Source: Stappia sp. ES.058
GTDB taxonomy: Bacteria > Pseudomonadota > Alphaproteobacteria > Rhizobiales > Stappiaceae
Reading direction: 5' to 3'
DNA: 64,000 nucleotides
Assembly (NCBI RefSeq): GCF_900105595.1
Contig: NZ_LT629784.1
Location: 1,550,001 to 1,614,000 of the forward strand
Part shown: positions 27,004 through 36,693 of the stretch, one piece after another
How the letters are laid out: the number at the start of each line of letters is the position of its first letter
Numbering within the stretch: position 1 is the first letter of the stretch
Notes under the pieces: model-generated
What the model was told of the DNA's origin: nothing
Seen by the model: the letters and a program-made list of their open reading frames with translations, nothing else
Database searches by the model: none
Made by a program: the position numbers and the translations under genes

Positions 27004-28092
27004 ATGCGCGTCGATGATTTCGATTTTGAACTTCCGCCAGAGCGCATCGCCCTGCGTCCGGCGCGCCCGCGCGATGCCGCGCGCATGCTCGTCGTGCGCC
27101 CCGGCACGGAGCCGCTGCTGGACGATCGGGGCGTGCGCGACCTGCCGGCGCTGCTGTCGCCTGGCGACGCGCTTGTCTTCAACGACACGAAGGTCATTCC
27201 CGCCCAGCTTGAGGGCACCCGCACGCGTGGGCAGGCGGTCGCGCGCATTGGCGCAACACTGCACCTGAAGGCCGGCGACGACCGCTGGTGGGCCTTCGTG
27301 CGCCCGGCGAAGAAGCTCGTTCCCGGCGACCGTATCTGCTTCGGCAGCGGAAAGGGCGAGACCTGTCTTTTTGGGACGCTCGATGCGACGGTCGCGGAAA
27401 AGCGGGATACCGGCGAAGTGCTTCTGGCGTTCGATTTCGCCGGGCCGGACCTCGATCAGGCGATCGCGGCCGTCGGCCACATTCCCCTGCCGCCCTATAT
27501 CGCGCAAAAGCGCGGTGAGGACGCCGCCGACCGCGATGACTACCAGACGATCTACGCCGAGAAGGATGGAGCCGTGGCGGCGCCGACAGCCGGGTTGCAT
27601 TTCACCCCCGAGCTGATGGCGGCAATCGACGCGCGCGGTATCGAACGCCACCTCGTCACGCTGCATGTGGGGGCCGGGACGTTCCTGCCTGTGAAGGCGG
27701 ACGACACTGACGACCACAGGATGCATGCCGAACGGGGGGAAATCTCTGGCGAAACCGCCGAAGCGCTGCGCAATGTTCGCGCGCGCGGCAACCGCGTCGT
27801 TGCCGTCGGAACCACCTCCTTGCGCATCCTGGAAAGCGCCGCTCAGGGAGAGGGCGGATTGAGCGCCTTTTCCGGCGAGACCTCGATCTTCATCACCCCG
27901 GGCTACCGGTTTCACGTCGTCGACGCGCTGATGACCAACTTTCACCTGCCGCGTTCAACGCTTTTCATGCTGGTCAGCGCCTTGAGTGGACTGGACGAAA
28001 TGCGCGCCGCCTATGCGCATGCGATCACGCAGGAATACCGCTTCTATTCCTACGGAGACGCATCGCTGCTCTTTCCCAAGGACGCACCATGA
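27004..28092 (+). CDS. queA: S-adenosylmethionine:tRNA ribosyltransferase-isomerase
   Basis: QueA adds the epoxycyclopentane-diol of epoxyqueuosine to 7-aminomethyl-7-deazaguanine at tRNA position 34. The 362-residue protein has the typical start [19 protein letters not shown], the [13 protein letters not shown] segment, the [13 protein letters not shown] motif and [17 protein letters not shown] near the end. It overlaps tgt by four bases, so the two steps of queuosine modification are co-translated. Confidence 0.96.
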   Translation: MRVDDFDFELPPERIALRPARPRDAARMLVVRPGTEPLLDDRGVRDLPALLSPGDALVFNDTKVIPAQLEGTRTRGQAVARIGATLHLKAGDDRWWAFVRPAKKLVPGDRICFGSGKGETCLFGTLDATVAEKRDTGEVLLAFDFAGPDLDQAIAAVGHIPLPPYIAQKRGEDAADRDDYQTIYAEKDGAVAAPTAGLHFTPELMAAIDARGIERHLVTLHVGAGTFLPVKADDTDDHRMHAERGEISGETAEALRNVRARGNRVVAVGTTSLRILESAAQGEGGLSAFSGETSIFITPGYRFHVVDALMTNFHLPRSTLFMLVSALSGLDEMRAAYAHAITQEYRFYSYGDASLLFPKDAP

Positions 28093-29234
28093 CCGACCCC
28101 TTTTCCTTCCGTCTCATCGCGCAGGACGGCATGGCCCGCCGCGGTGAAATCAGGACGCCGCACGGTCTGGTGCGCACGCCGGCCTTCATGCCGGTGGGAA
28201 CGCAGGCGACCGTCAAGGCGATGTATCCCGCCCAGGTGCGCGAACTTGGCGCGGATGTGGTGCTCGGCAATACCTATCACTTGATGCTGCGCCCCGGCGC
28301 GGAGCGGATCGCGCGCCTCGGCGGCTTGCACGCATTCATGAACTGGCCGCATACGATTCTCACCGATTCCGGCGGGTTTCAGGTCATGTCGCTGGCGCAA
28401 CTGCGCAAACTCGACGAAAAGGGCGTGACCTTCCAAAGCCATATCGACGGTTCGCGCCACGTGATGACGCCGGAACGGTCCGTCGAAATCCAGCAATTGC
28501 TGGGATCCGATATCCAGATGCAGCTCGACGAGTGCATCGCCTTGCCCGCGCCGCGCGAGGATGTGGAGCGCGCGATGCGTCTCTCGCTCAGATGGGCCGA
28601 GCGCTCGCGCCAACAGTTCGAGACGATGGGCGGGCCCGGGCGCGGGCAGGCGCTTTACGGTATCGTGCAGGGAGGGGACGTGCCGGATCTGCGCGTGATT
28701 TCAGCGCAAACGCTCGGGCAGATGCCGTTCGAGGGCTATTCGGTCGGCGGGTTGGCCGTCGGCGAGCCGCAGGATGTCATGCTGAAAATGCTTGAGGAAA
28801 CGACACCGGCGATGCCTGTCGACAAACCGCGCTACCTGATGGGCGTGGGAACGCCGGAAGATATCCTGGAAAGCGTCGCGCGCGGCATAGACCAGTTCGA
28901 CTGCGTGTTGCCGACCCGCGCCGGACGCCACGGCCTTGCCTATACGCGCTTCGGAAAGATCAATCTCAAGAACGCCCGCCATGCAGAAGATCCCCGCCCG
29001 CTCGACGAAGTGTCGGGGTGCCCGGCAGCGCGCGACTACAGCCGCGCCTATCTGCACCATCTGGTCAAGGCGGGCGAGGGGCTCGCCGCGATGCTTTTGA
29101 CCTGGTCGAATCTCGCCTACTATCAGCAGTTCATGCAGGGCATTCGTGACGCGATCGAGGCCGGAACCTTCGAGGACTTCCGACGTGAAACCCGAGACGG
29201 CTGGGCACGCGGAGACACCCCCCCGCGCGACTGA
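28089..29234 (+). CDS. tgt: tRNA-guanine transglycosylase
   Basis: Tgt exchanges guanine 34 of GUN-anticodon tRNAs for preQ1. The protein has 381 residues. The catalytic Asp residues are visible in [14 protein letters not shown] and in [13 protein letters not shown]. The zinc site near the C-terminus looks degenerate: where other bacterial enzymes have C-x-C-x2-C, this reads [16 protein letters not shown] with a single cysteine. Otherwise the sequence is standard and the gene is coupled to queA. Confidence 0.95.
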   Translation: MTDPFSFRLIAQDGMARRGEIRTPHGLVRTPAFMPVGTQATVKAMYPAQVRELGADVVLGNTYHLMLRPGAERIARLGGLHAFMNWPHTILTDSGGFQVMSLAQLRKLDEKGVTFQSHIDGSRHVMTPERSVEIQQLLGSDIQMQLDECIALPAPREDVERAMRLSLRWAERSRQQFETMGGPGRGQALYGIVQGGDVPDLRVISAQTLGQMPFEGYSVGGLAVGEPQDVMLKMLEETTPAMPVDKPRYLMGVGTPEDILESVARGIDQFDCVLPTRAGRHGLAYTRFGKINLKNARHAEDPRPLDEVSGCPAARDYSRAYLHHLVKAGEGLAAMLLTWSNLAYYQQFMQGIRDAIEAGTFEDFRRETRDGWARGDTPPRD

Positions 29235-29252
29235 AAACCGACCGCGTATCGC

Positions 29253-29687
29253 TTAGGCGGAAAAGCCCGGGCTCTTGGTCAGCACGCAACCGGAAATCTT
29301 CCAGGTTCCGTCTGCCTGCTGCTCGAAGCTGTAGAGCGCCAGCCACTGTTGCCCCTTGGCGTCGGTGACATAGACTTCCTGAATGGGTCCCTTCGCCGTT
29401 TCGCGCAAGCTTCCAAACGCAACGGCGGACGGGTTGTAGACTGGCGCGTACCCGCGTTTCACCATGTCGATGAACCGGTCGGGACTGGGAAACATCCGCT
29501 TGATCATCGGTGCGGCGAGGCCGTAGGCAGCTTCGGCATCACCGGCCCGGAAGGCCGCGATCTGCTTCTCAACGATCCCCTTCAGCTTTGCGTCATCCTG
29601 TGCGACGGCGCTGCCCTGCGCGGCAAACAAGACCGTAAGGCCGAGCAGGCACCCGACCGCGAATTTCCGAAACATCGACACACACAT
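29253..29687 (-). CDS. DUF4864-like secreted protein
   Basis: The protein has 144 residues. A signal peptide (FRKFAVGCLLGLTVLFAAQGSAVAQ) ends near residue 29. The mature domain has KGIVEKQIAAFRAGDAEAAYGLAAP and PIQEVYVTDAKGQQWLALYSFEQQADGTWKISGCVL, the SnoaL/NTF2-like pattern seen in DUF4864 proteins. I chose the ATG at 29687 because GGAGGTCACC precedes it. Function unknown; probably periplasmic. It converges with tgt. Confidence 0.75.
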   Translation of the reverse strand: MCVSMFRKFAVGCLLGLTVLFAAQGSAVAQDDAKLKGIVEKQIAAFRAGDAEAAYGLAAPMIKRMFPSPDRFIDMVKRGYAPVYNPSAVAFGSLRETAKGPIQEVYVTDAKGQQWLALYSFEQQADGTWKISGCVLTKSPGFSA

Positions 29688-29875
29688 GGTGACCTCCATT
29701 TGCCGTTCGCGTTCAAAAGGCGTGGTCAACACCGACTGGCTTTCAAGCGAGCCGGTATTGTCACTCCCCAATTTACGTAGGGGAAAAGTGACTGGATGCA
29801 TTTCACCACAACGGCAGCCGAACCGCCGTTGGCCACCGGGATTCACGCCTTGTTGAGGCCGCCGCGCTAATACTC

Positions 29876-30256
29876 ATGTGTTGCAAGAAACGCCCGAAGG
29901 GGCCGTCAAGAAATCGGGAGCAGGCAAGAGTGCTGAAGAAGCCGACCGTGCGCGGGGAAATCCGCTCGACACGACGTGTCGATTGCATTGTGCCGGCCAT
30001 CATTCAGGACAAGGGGGCGTCCATCGCGTGTATGGTGGAAGACCTGAGCATATCGGGGTGCAGGGTTCGCCTCGGCAGCTTCATCTCACTCAGTCGCACG
30101 TTCCTGTTCGAGTTCCCGCGAAAGGACATAAAGGTTCTTGCCGAACTCGTCTGGATCAATGGCGATGAGGCCGGCATTCGCTTCCTGCATGCGGCTTCCG
30201 GCATAGACAACCCGCCCGCATTCAAGCCGGAGACGCCGGACGATGCTGCCGGCTGA
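29876..30256 (+). CDS. PilZ domain protein, putative c-di-GMP binder
   Basis: The protein has 126 residues. The PilZ pattern is visible as RSTRRVDC (residues 30-37, the R-x3-R ligand motif in a shortened form) and EDLSISGCRVRL (the D/N-x-S-x-x-G motif), then VLAELVWINGDEAGIRFL. Such domains bind cyclic di-GMP and alter motility or envelope functions. A c-di-GMP enzyme gene lies 1.3 kb away. The start is uncertain; GTG at 29930 is an alternative. Confidence 0.8.
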   Translation: MCCKKRPKGPSRNREQARVLKKPTVRGEIRSTRRVDCIVPAIIQDKGASIACMVEDLSISGCRVRLGSFISLSRTFLFEFPRKDIKVLAELVWINGDEAGIRFLHAASGIDNPPAFKPETPDDAAG

Positions 30257-30282
30257 CCGAACGCGCTTCGGTCCTCGTGGGA

Positions 30283-31491
30283 TTACAAGCGGTTGAGCAG
30301 ATCACCCGTCGGCCAGCCATCGGCTGGCAGGCCAAGCCGCATTTGTTCGGTGCGCACAGCCGCGCGCGTTCCCGCACCCAGGATTCCATCGATCTTGCCA
30401 ACATCGTGCCCGCGATTGCGAAGCCTGGTCTGAAGGTCCTTCATTGCTCGATCCGAAAGCCCGTCGCCGGGATTGCCGGCGTCATATCGTTTGGCGCCGT
30501 TCAGGCGGGTGGCAAAATAGGCTGCGGACGTCGTGTAGATGAACGACTTGTTCCATTCCAGATAGACACGAAAATTTGGATAAGCGAGAAACGCGGGTCC
30601 TTTCCTGCCCTGGGGCAGCAGAAGGGCCGCAGGCAAGTTCGCGGAGGGCAATCCGCCTTCACGGGCGCGCACCCCAAGGACGGCCCAGTCGCCGACCGTC
30701 ATGTCGTAGTGCAGACCGGTCTTCTCCCAGGGGAGGCTGGACGGCAGCGTGATCTCTTGCAGCCACGGTTCGCCCGGACGCCATCCAAGATGCCGGATAA
30801 AGCGCGCAGCGGTCATGATTGTATCAGGAGCGCTGTTTTTCAGGTCGACATGGCCGTTGCCATCGCCGTCGACACCGAAGCGCACGATGTCCTCGGGCAG
30901 CATCTGGACCTGGCCGATCTCGCCGGCCCAGGCCCCGGTTGTTCGCCTTGGGTCGAGATCGCCGTGTTCCACCATCTCGATGGCCGCGATGAGCTGCGGG
31001 CGAAACAGCTGTGGTCGCCGGCAATCATGCGCGAGGGTCGCCAGCGCACTGACGGTGTTGAAGTCGCCCTGAACCGCGCCATAGTCCGTTTCCAGCCCCC
31101 AGAACGCCGCGATCACGGGGCCGGGGACACCGTATTCACGCTCGGCCCTTTGAAAGGTCGAGGCGTATTTGCGAAGGTTCGCGGCACCCTGCTTCAGCCG
31201 GTAGCCGCTGACGGAACGCTTGGAAAAGGTCAGGAACGTCTGCTTGAAGACGCCTTGGGCGCGGTCGCGGGACAACACCTTCCGATCGATCCGCGCCGCT
31301 GCGAGGGTTGCCGAGATCGCCGCTTCCGGGCGCCCCTGCGAGCGGGCCTCTTGCGCGACGCCGTCGAGAAATGCCTTGAAATCACCGCCGCAGGGCGTGG
31401 CGGCTTGTGACGAGGACGGCAGTCCGACATGGACGATTGAAATGAACGCGGCTGCCAGCACCGCGGACGACCGGATCTTGCTCGTGAACAT
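30283..31491 (-). CDS. Lytic murein transglycosylase (MltB-like) with peptidoglycan-binding domain
   Basis: The protein has 402 residues: signal peptide 1-31, SLT_2/MltB-type catalytic domain of about residues 35-330, and a C-terminal PG_binding_1 domain (LQTRLRNRGHDVGKIDGILGAGTRAAVR). The catalytic Glu134 lies in WGLETDYGAVQGDFNT, and the GAWAGEIGQVQMLPEDIVRFGVDGDGNGHVDL region is typical (usually GAMGQTQFMP). It cleaves the MurNAc-GlcNAc bond of murein forming 1,6-anhydroMurNAc. The cysteine at residue 34 is not in a clear lipobox. Confidence 0.92.
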   Translation of the reverse strand: MFTSKIRSSAVLAAAFISIVHVGLPSSSQAATPCGGDFKAFLDGVAQEARSQGRPEAAISATLAAARIDRKVLSRDRAQGVFKQTFLTFSKRSVSGYRLKQGAANLRKYASTFQRAEREYGVPGPVIAAFWGLETDYGAVQGDFNTVSALATLAHDCRRPQLFRPQLIAAIEMVEHGDLDPRRTTGAWAGEIGQVQMLPEDIVRFGVDGDGNGHVDLKNSAPDTIMTAARFIRHLGWRPGEPWLQEITLPSSLPWEKTGLHYDMTVGDWAVLGVRAREGGLPSANLPAALLLPQGRKGPAFLAYPNFRVYLEWNKSFIYTTSAAYFATRLNGAKRYDAGNPGDGLSDRAMKDLQTRLRNRGHDVGKIDGILGAGTRAAVRTEQMRLGLPADGWPTGDLLNRL

Positions 31492-31556
31492 GACATTCCT
31501 TTGGCGAACGGATTCGAACCGTCATGATGCCGGAACGTCGGATCGTGGAACAGGGC

Positions 31557-33761
31557 TTATCTGCAATCGAAGACCGAAAGCCTGTCGTGACCGTTGTCCG
31601 ATCCGGTGGCAGGTCTCGGGGAGACCGCATTCCCGTGTCGAACGAGGTCGAGCGCCTCTTCCAGCGGCACGGCCGTGCCATAGCGATAACCCTGACCGAA
31701 GCGACACCCGCGCTGAATGAGATACCGTTCCTGTGTTTCGGTTTCGATACCTTCCGCAACGATCTCGGCGCCAAGTCCCGTTCCGATGGAAATGAACCCA
31801 TCGACGATCACTTCCATCGATCGGTCGTGTCCAATCGCTGAAATGAATTCGCGATCGATCTTGATCTCATGAAACGGAAAGGCGCGAAGATGCCTGAGCG
31901 CGCCATAACCGGTCCCGAAATCATCCACGGAGATACGCACACCGAGATCCGTCAAACGGATGGCATGTGTCTGGATTGCGGCGGAGGCGCGCGAAACAAA
32001 GACTTTTTCGGTAATCTCCAGCGTCAATCGGGAGGCGATGGAGGCATGTGTGCGGATCAGGTCCTCCAGGGCCGCGACGCCGGCTACAGTCGCCAGCAAG
32101 CCATCCTCCAGATTGAATGACAGACCCAAATCGGTTTTCCCGATCGCATCGAATGCCGTGAAATCGCGAACAACCTGGGCTGCGATGACCGTGGAAAACT
32201 CTCTTTGAAGACCGAATTTTTCAATTTGCGCCAGGAATTCCACGGGCTTCAGGATCCCGCGTTCGGGATGGCGCCAGCGTGCCAGTCCCTCGAATGCAGC
32301 AATCGAACCGCTGCGCAAATCAACCTTGGGCTGATAGTGGACAACGAACTCGCCGGTCCGGAGCGCGGTTTCGATTTTCTGCCGCTCCGCAAGCTCGGAG
32401 ACCAGGGTTGTGGAATCGGACCTGTAAGCGTGAAACGACGGGCCTGCTTCCTGCTTTGCGATATACATCGCCTGATCGCCCGCAGCGATGAATTCGGCAG
32501 TACCACCGTCAACGTCCGATCGACGGACGATACCGATGCTCGCACCGACGTGGAGGTCCTGATCATTGAAGGAGACCGGACGCCGGACAGCATCCAGAAA
32601 ACGGTTGGCGATCGCCTCCGGATCATAGCGGGTTTCGTGCATCGGCAGAAGAATGCCGAACTCATCGCCGCCGATCCGCGCAACGAGATCGCCGGGCCTT
32701 GCGCTGCGTTCCAGACGTCGGGCCAGCGCCTTCAGGGCCGCATCACCAGCGTCGTGGCCGTAGGTATCGTTGACCGGCTTGAACCCGTCGAGATCCAGCA
32801 GGATATAGACGAGCGCGCCGGCAGTCTGCGGGGAGCCTGACAGTTTTTCCGTCATGAACATGTCGAAGGCCTTGCGATTGGCAACCCCGGTCAGCGCGTC
32901 GTGGGTGGCGATATATTGCAGCTCCGCCTGTTTCACTTCCTGTTGGTTCGCAGCCAGTCGATTTTCGAGCAAGACATCCTGAAGTGCCTTGACCGACTGA
33001 GCGATCCGGCCGAACTCGTCGCTTCGCTCAACGAACGGAACGGTTACCGTCAGATCCCCGGCAAGAAGGGCCCGGATCGCCCGGACCAGACCGCGGATGG
33101 GAGCGACAATCGTGCGTGCTGCGGCAAGGCTGATGATGATTGCAAGCAGGCCGGCGACTGCGGACGCCGTTATGAAATCGCGCGTCAGGCGTTCCGCGGC
33201 ATTGATCGCAGCGACGGCCCGGTTCCGGGCACGCACACGGGCGTTTTCGGAAATCCTGCGCGCGGCTTCCGATGCACGAACGTACACAGCGTGGCCGCCG
33301 CGGGTCGCCACTGCACCGAGCGTGGCGTTGCGCAGGATCAATTGCATCGCATTGAGGGTGTTGCTTCGATAGTCCTTGAAGGCGCGCTCCAACTCATCAA
33401 CGCCCTCAAGCCCTCCGGTATCAAGGGCTTCGATGTCGATTCTTACAATATCGAGGCTTCGACTGATGCTCTGGATCGTCTTCTCGAGTTCCGATCCCTT
33501 TACGCCGATCTGGCCCCATGCCGACAATTTGTAAAGATGAGCTTCGATCCGGGCGAGTTCCTGCGGAACGCTGGTCGCGTGGGTAAGGACAGGCTGCAAT
33601 TCCTCGTATCCGACGGTGATCATCGAGCGCTGCGCTTGCAGTATCTGCAAGCCGACAAAGGAGAGGAGCACAAGTGTCAAGAGCATCACGAGCGGTGCAG
33701 CCAGCACGCGACAGACGATCCTCCAGTTGGAAAACCAGAGCCAGGGCTTAACGCGGTACAT
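31557..33761 (-). CDS. Membrane GGDEF-EAL bifunctional c-di-GMP enzyme
   Basis: The protein has 734 residues. A transmembrane helix at about residues 17-40, a periplasmic helical bundle (40-185), a second helix (185-210) and a HAMP domain (VAPIRGLVRAIRALLAGDL) come first. The diguanylate cyclase domain follows, with an intact IGGDEFG active site. The EAL phosphodiesterase domain has EGL in place of EAL but keeps the other catalytic residues (ITEK, DDFGTGYGAL, KIDREF, EGIE). It may synthesise or degrade cyclic di-GMP. The ATG at 33761 lies inside the end of the upstream Cache gene (14-base overlap), so translation is coupled. Confidence 0.93.
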   Translation of the reverse strand: MYRVKPWLWFSNWRIVCRVLAAPLVMLLTLVLLSFVGLQILQAQRSMITVGYEELQPVLTHATSVPQELARIEAHLYKLSAWGQIGVKGSELEKTIQSISRSLDIVRIDIEALDTGGLEGVDELERAFKDYRSNTLNAMQLILRNATLGAVATRGGHAVYVRASEAARRISENARVRARNRAVAAINAAERLTRDFITASAVAGLLAIIISLAAARTIVAPIRGLVRAIRALLAGDLTVTVPFVERSDEFGRIAQSVKALQDVLLENRLAANQQEVKQAELQYIATHDALTGVANRKAFDMFMTEKLSGSPQTAGALVYILLDLDGFKPVNDTYGHDAGDAALKALARRLERSARPGDLVARIGGDEFGILLPMHETRYDPEAIANRFLDAVRRPVSFNDQDLHVGASIGIVRRSDVDGGTAEFIAAGDQAMYIAKQEAGPSFHAYRSDSTTLVSELAERQKIETALRTGEFVVHYQPKVDLRSGSIAAFEGLARWRHPERGILKPVEFLAQIEKFGLQREFSTVIAAQVVRDFTAFDAIGKTDLGLSFNLEDGLLATVAGVAALEDLIRTHASIASRLTLEITEKVFVSRASAAIQTHAIRLTDLGVRISVDDFGTGYGALRHLRAFPFHEIKIDREFISAIGHDRSMEVIVDGFISIGTGLGAEIVAEGIETETQERYLIQRGCRFGQGYRYGTAVPLEEALDLVRHGNAVSPRPATGSDNGHDRLSVFDCR

Positions 33762-34281
33762 CTTCAAACCCGCCTGCGCACAGGATCCGCTGGCCGTCCT
33801 TCAGCAAGAAGCATGTGTGCAGGCTACGCGCCGAAAGTTCCGTTTCAGGATGTGGAAACAGGAGAGAAAACACCCTGGCGCCACTGCCCTCGGCAGATTC
33901 ACGCGCCAGTCTTGCCCAGTACCGGCCCTCGATATCGGTGATGTTTCTAACATCGATTCCGACCAGATCCGGATGCCCGACGTCATACCAACTCAATCCC
34001 GACATCGTCACTCCCCATATATGGAGCCCATTTGCCTGACGCTTCCACGGCTTCCTCTTGAACTCGTCGAGTGCGACGACAAGCCCTTCCGTTTCGACAT
34101 GCCTGCGTGCCAGCCTTGCCAGTTCGACCACATCCCGCCGCAAGGCCTCGCTGTTGAGACCGGCCGTCCGCGCATGCAAATTTTCTATAGCCCCAGATTT
34201 CGGTGACCCTTGGGCAGAAATGACCAGCCACGCTGAGAGAGCCAGAAAGAATGCAACTTTTGAGGATGCGGAAAGAGACAT
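33748..34281 (-). CDS. Periplasmic single Cache-domain protein
   Basis: The protein has 177 residues. The signal peptide is residues 1-27 (SSKVAFFLALSAWLVISAQG). The rest is a lone Cache sensor domain: the helix preceding residue 90, then HIWGVTMSGLSWYDVGHPDLVGIDVRNITDIEGRYW, FPHPETELSARSLHTCF and the final ILCAGGFED strand. Cache domains bind small ligands in the periplasm and are normally fused to a transducer; here the domain stands alone and is co-translated with the GGDEF-EAL gene. The start follows GGAG at seven bases. Confidence 0.85.
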   Translation of the reverse strand: MSLSASSKVAFFLALSAWLVISAQGSPKSGAIENLHARTAGLNSEALRRDVVELARLARRHVETEGLVVALDEFKRKPWKRQANGLHIWGVTMSGLSWYDVGHPDLVGIDVRNITDIEGRYWARLARESAEGSGARVFSLLFPHPETELSARSLHTCFLLKDGQRILCAGGFEDVPR

Positions 34282-34812
34282 TACAATCTCCAATATTGAA
34301 GAATTATTATATACAAGGAGTCGTGAAGGAGTGTTTAATCTTCAAGAGGGAGGTTTTATTGACAATAATACGCATCTGTCCACCAGACAAAGGCGTTGGG
34401 CGCTCAATTCGAGTTCGCCAATAGCTTGAGTTATTTTCGCTTCTGCGTTGAAATTCATGTTGCAGTTCGGGACAAGTCGCCCGTTTTCCGGAGGCGACGA
34501 TGGGTGCAAAGAGTGCGATGCGCCAAGACAGTCTGGAGTGACCGGGGAAGGACCAATCCGACCGGAGCCTCGAAGAGGAAGTCGATGTGCGCCCTTGTCT
34601 GGCCGAACGGTGCTCATCGCCTGCACGGGAGCCCCTGGATTCCTGGCGCTTGCGGAACATCGGCGGTTCGTCTTTCACGCTCTCCGGACAATGCCCGACG
34701 ACGAGACTGAACCGCTTGTTCGTCGGGCTGTGGTAAATGTCCTGTCTCGGTGCTTGTCTTGGCCCGCGGATTATGGATTGCTCGTATTTCAAGCATTTTT
34801 GGAGCGCGCAAA
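34282..34812. other. Intergenic region between Cache and LysE genes
   Basis: No convincing gene is visible in these 531 bases. The first 100 bases are AT-rich and contain a TATAAT box on the minus strand at 34306-34311, in position to serve the Cache/GGDEF-EAL operon. The open frames through the rest have no recognisable protein pattern. Confidence 0.5.
34306..34311 (-). promoter_or_regulatory. Putative -10 box of the Cache/GGDEF-EAL operon
   Basis: A perfect TATAAT on the minus strand lies 25 bp upstream of the start codon at 34281. No -35 box stands out at the expected distance, so this is tentative. Confidence 0.35.
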
Positions 34813-35439
34813 ATGATAGACCCGGCAGTATTGGTAACCTACGCCTTGATCGTTCTTGGATTTGTCTTCATTCCCGGCCCCGCCACCCTGTTGACGGTTG
34901 CCCGGGCCACCACGTCGGGAACGAAAGTCGGCATTGCGACGGGTGCAGGCATCACCGCTGGCGATTTTCTCCACACGATCATGGCTGTCATCGGCATTTC
35001 GGCAATCATCGCGGCATCTGCAATGCTCTTCACCATCGTAAAGTATCTTGGAGCGGCGTATCTGGTTTACCTTGGCTTGAAAGCAATCTTCGCGAAAACA
35101 TCAGTCGGCCCGGGGCAGGGGCGCCTCCCGGTCACGGCATCGCGAGCGTTTCGGCAGGCAATTGTGGCCGAAGTCCTGAACCCCAAGACCGCACTGTTCT
35201 TCCTTGCATTCCTGCCGCAATTTGTGGCTCCGGAAAAAGGCTTTGTGGTCATGCAGCTTGCAATTCTGGGGGGTGTCTTCGCGCTGATCGGCTTCGTCAG
35301 CACAATCGTTTACTCCGTTGCCGCGGGTGGCCTCGGCAACTTCCTCCGCCGCAACCCGATCGTTCTCAAATGGCAGGGCAAGGTCGTTGGCAGCATTTAT
35401 TGCGCTCTCGGGGTTCGGCTGGCACTGCAAGAAAGGTAG
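34813..35439 (+). CDS. LysE family amino-acid exporter
   Basis: This 208-residue membrane protein has the RhtB/LysE pattern: FVFIPGPATLLTVARATTSGTKVGIATGAGITAGDFLH at the N-terminus, a central LGAAYLVYLGLKAI helix, and NPKTALFFLAFLPQF. Family members export basic amino acids, homoserine or threonine; the substrate here is not predictable. I use the ATG at 34813, which gives the normal N-terminus. Confidence 0.93.
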   Translation: MIDPAVLVTYALIVLGFVFIPGPATLLTVARATTSGTKVGIATGAGITAGDFLHTIMAVIGISAIIAASAMLFTIVKYLGAAYLVYLGLKAIFAKTSVGPGQGRLPVTASRAFRQAIVAEVLNPKTALFFLAFLPQFVAPEKGFVVMQLAILGGVFALIGFVSTIVYSVAAGGLGNFLRRNPIVLKWQGKVVGSIYCALGVRLALQER

Positions 35440-35490
35440 GCGGGCCTTCATCCGACATGCGGCGAAGTCCCGCGGGTCTGCAAGTTTGAC

Positions 35491-36693
35491 ATGGCCGAAG
35501 GTTTTGTGTCCAAGGAATGGCCAGATGATCGTCACGGAAAACCGACAATGACAGCTTTGCAGGCAGGGTCGCTTGCCGATGGTCCCAAGACCGATATCGA
35601 CAGGCCGGCGACCAGCATATCACCACAGGCGCGACGCCACCTCCAGATGCGCAAGGATGCGCTGGTGGCACATCCCGGCTTGCGGGCGCTGGCTGGTCCG
35701 GAATGGCGCACCGCCTTCGCGGTTCCGCTGCTCCTGGCGATCCACTGGAGCGTGGCATGGGCCGTGTCCGACGCCAATCTTCTGGTGGTCTTTCTTACCG
35801 CTTTCTTCGTCGGTCAATTCGTCATTCATGCAGCTGGTGCCCTTGTCCACGAGACGGCGCACAAGCTGATCTTCCGAGGGGAGGGCGCAAAGCTCGCCTT
35901 CGATCTCGGCCTCGAGACAGTCTTGGGATCCTTCTCCAAGCAACTCACCTACCAGCATGAACATTTGTCCAGCCATCATCCGTTTATCGGGGATTATGAG
36001 CGTGATTATGAACACGAGGATCTCTGTGCGTTCAAGGCGAGAGAGATGCTGGTTCATGACCGACCGCGTCTTCAGCGTGCGCTTTCGATCGCGACTTTGT
36101 TCGTTCATCTGCTTCCGTTCGGATTCATCATTAGCGACGAGATCTTTCCGCGCCTCTATGAACGCCTGACCGGTCGCACTGTGCGCGACACGAAGCGCAA
36201 GATCCCCTCGAGCGCGCCTTCACCCTGGCAGCGTCGGCTGTTCATTGGCTGGTCGCTCGGCGTCAACGTGCTGCTTCTGGTCTTTTTCGGCTTTTATGGA
36301 TGGCTCTATCACAACTGGGCGCTTTCGATTTTCCTGGGAAAGTTCGGCATCAGCAACCTCGGCCAGTCGCTCAGCGAGCATCCAGGCGATGATGTCGAAA
36401 CACCGACACGCTCCACCTACGGCTGGATCAACCGCCTGCTCTTCAACACCGGCTATCACAACGAGCATCACACGTTTCCCAACGTCCCGTGGACGCGCCT
36501 TCCAGACCTTGCGCGCGGCGCGCCGGAGGTGTTTTCGGCACGCGCCGACAGATCCTATCTCGGGTATTGGTGGGACCATGTGAAAGGCGACTTCAAGACG
36601 TCGCGGCGAAGTCCCCAACAGGCGCAGGATCAAGATGCGCGGTGCCCACGGGTTGCCGCCCGCGGCGAGGCCGGTCTTCAGGCGGGCGCCTGA
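35491..36693 (+). CDS. Membrane fatty acid desaturase (sphingolipid desaturase-like)
   Basis: The protein has 400 residues. Three histidine clusters bind the di-iron centre: HETAH (about residue 120), HEHLSSHH (about 157) and NEHHTFP (about 328). The third, in the form YHNEHHTFPNVPW, resembles dihydroceramide delta-4 desaturases more than acyl-lipid enzymes. Hydrophobic pairs flank the clusters. The substrate is unproven. An alternative ATG at 35548 would remove 19 residues. The 3' end overlaps the convergent LysR gene by 16 bases. Confidence 0.88.
   Translation: MAEGFVSKEWPDDRHGKPTMTALQAGSLADGPKTDIDRPATSISPQARRHLQMRKDALVAHPGLRALAGPEWRTAFAVPLLLAIHWSVAWAVSDANLLVVFLTAFFVGQFVIHAAGALVHETAHKLIFRGEGAKLAFDLGLETVLGSFSKQLTYQHEHLSSHHPFIGDYERDYEHEDLCAFKAREMLVHDRPRLQRALSIATLFVHLLPFGFIISDEIFPRLYERLTGRTVRDTKRKIPSSAPSPWQRRLFIGWSLGVNVLLLVFFGFYGWLYHNWALSIFLGKFGISNLGQSLSEHPGDDVETPTRSTYGWINRLLFNTGYHNEHHTFPNVPWTRLPDLARGAPEVFSARADRSYLGYWWDHVKGDFKTSRRSPQQAQDQDARCPRVAARGEAGLQAGA

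Noticed and set aside
34307..34792. Minus-strand frame of 161 codons and overlapping plus-strand frames in the Cache-LysE gap
   Set aside because: Composition is Arg/Ser-rich without hydrophobic core, no ribosome site is convincing, and no motif is visible.
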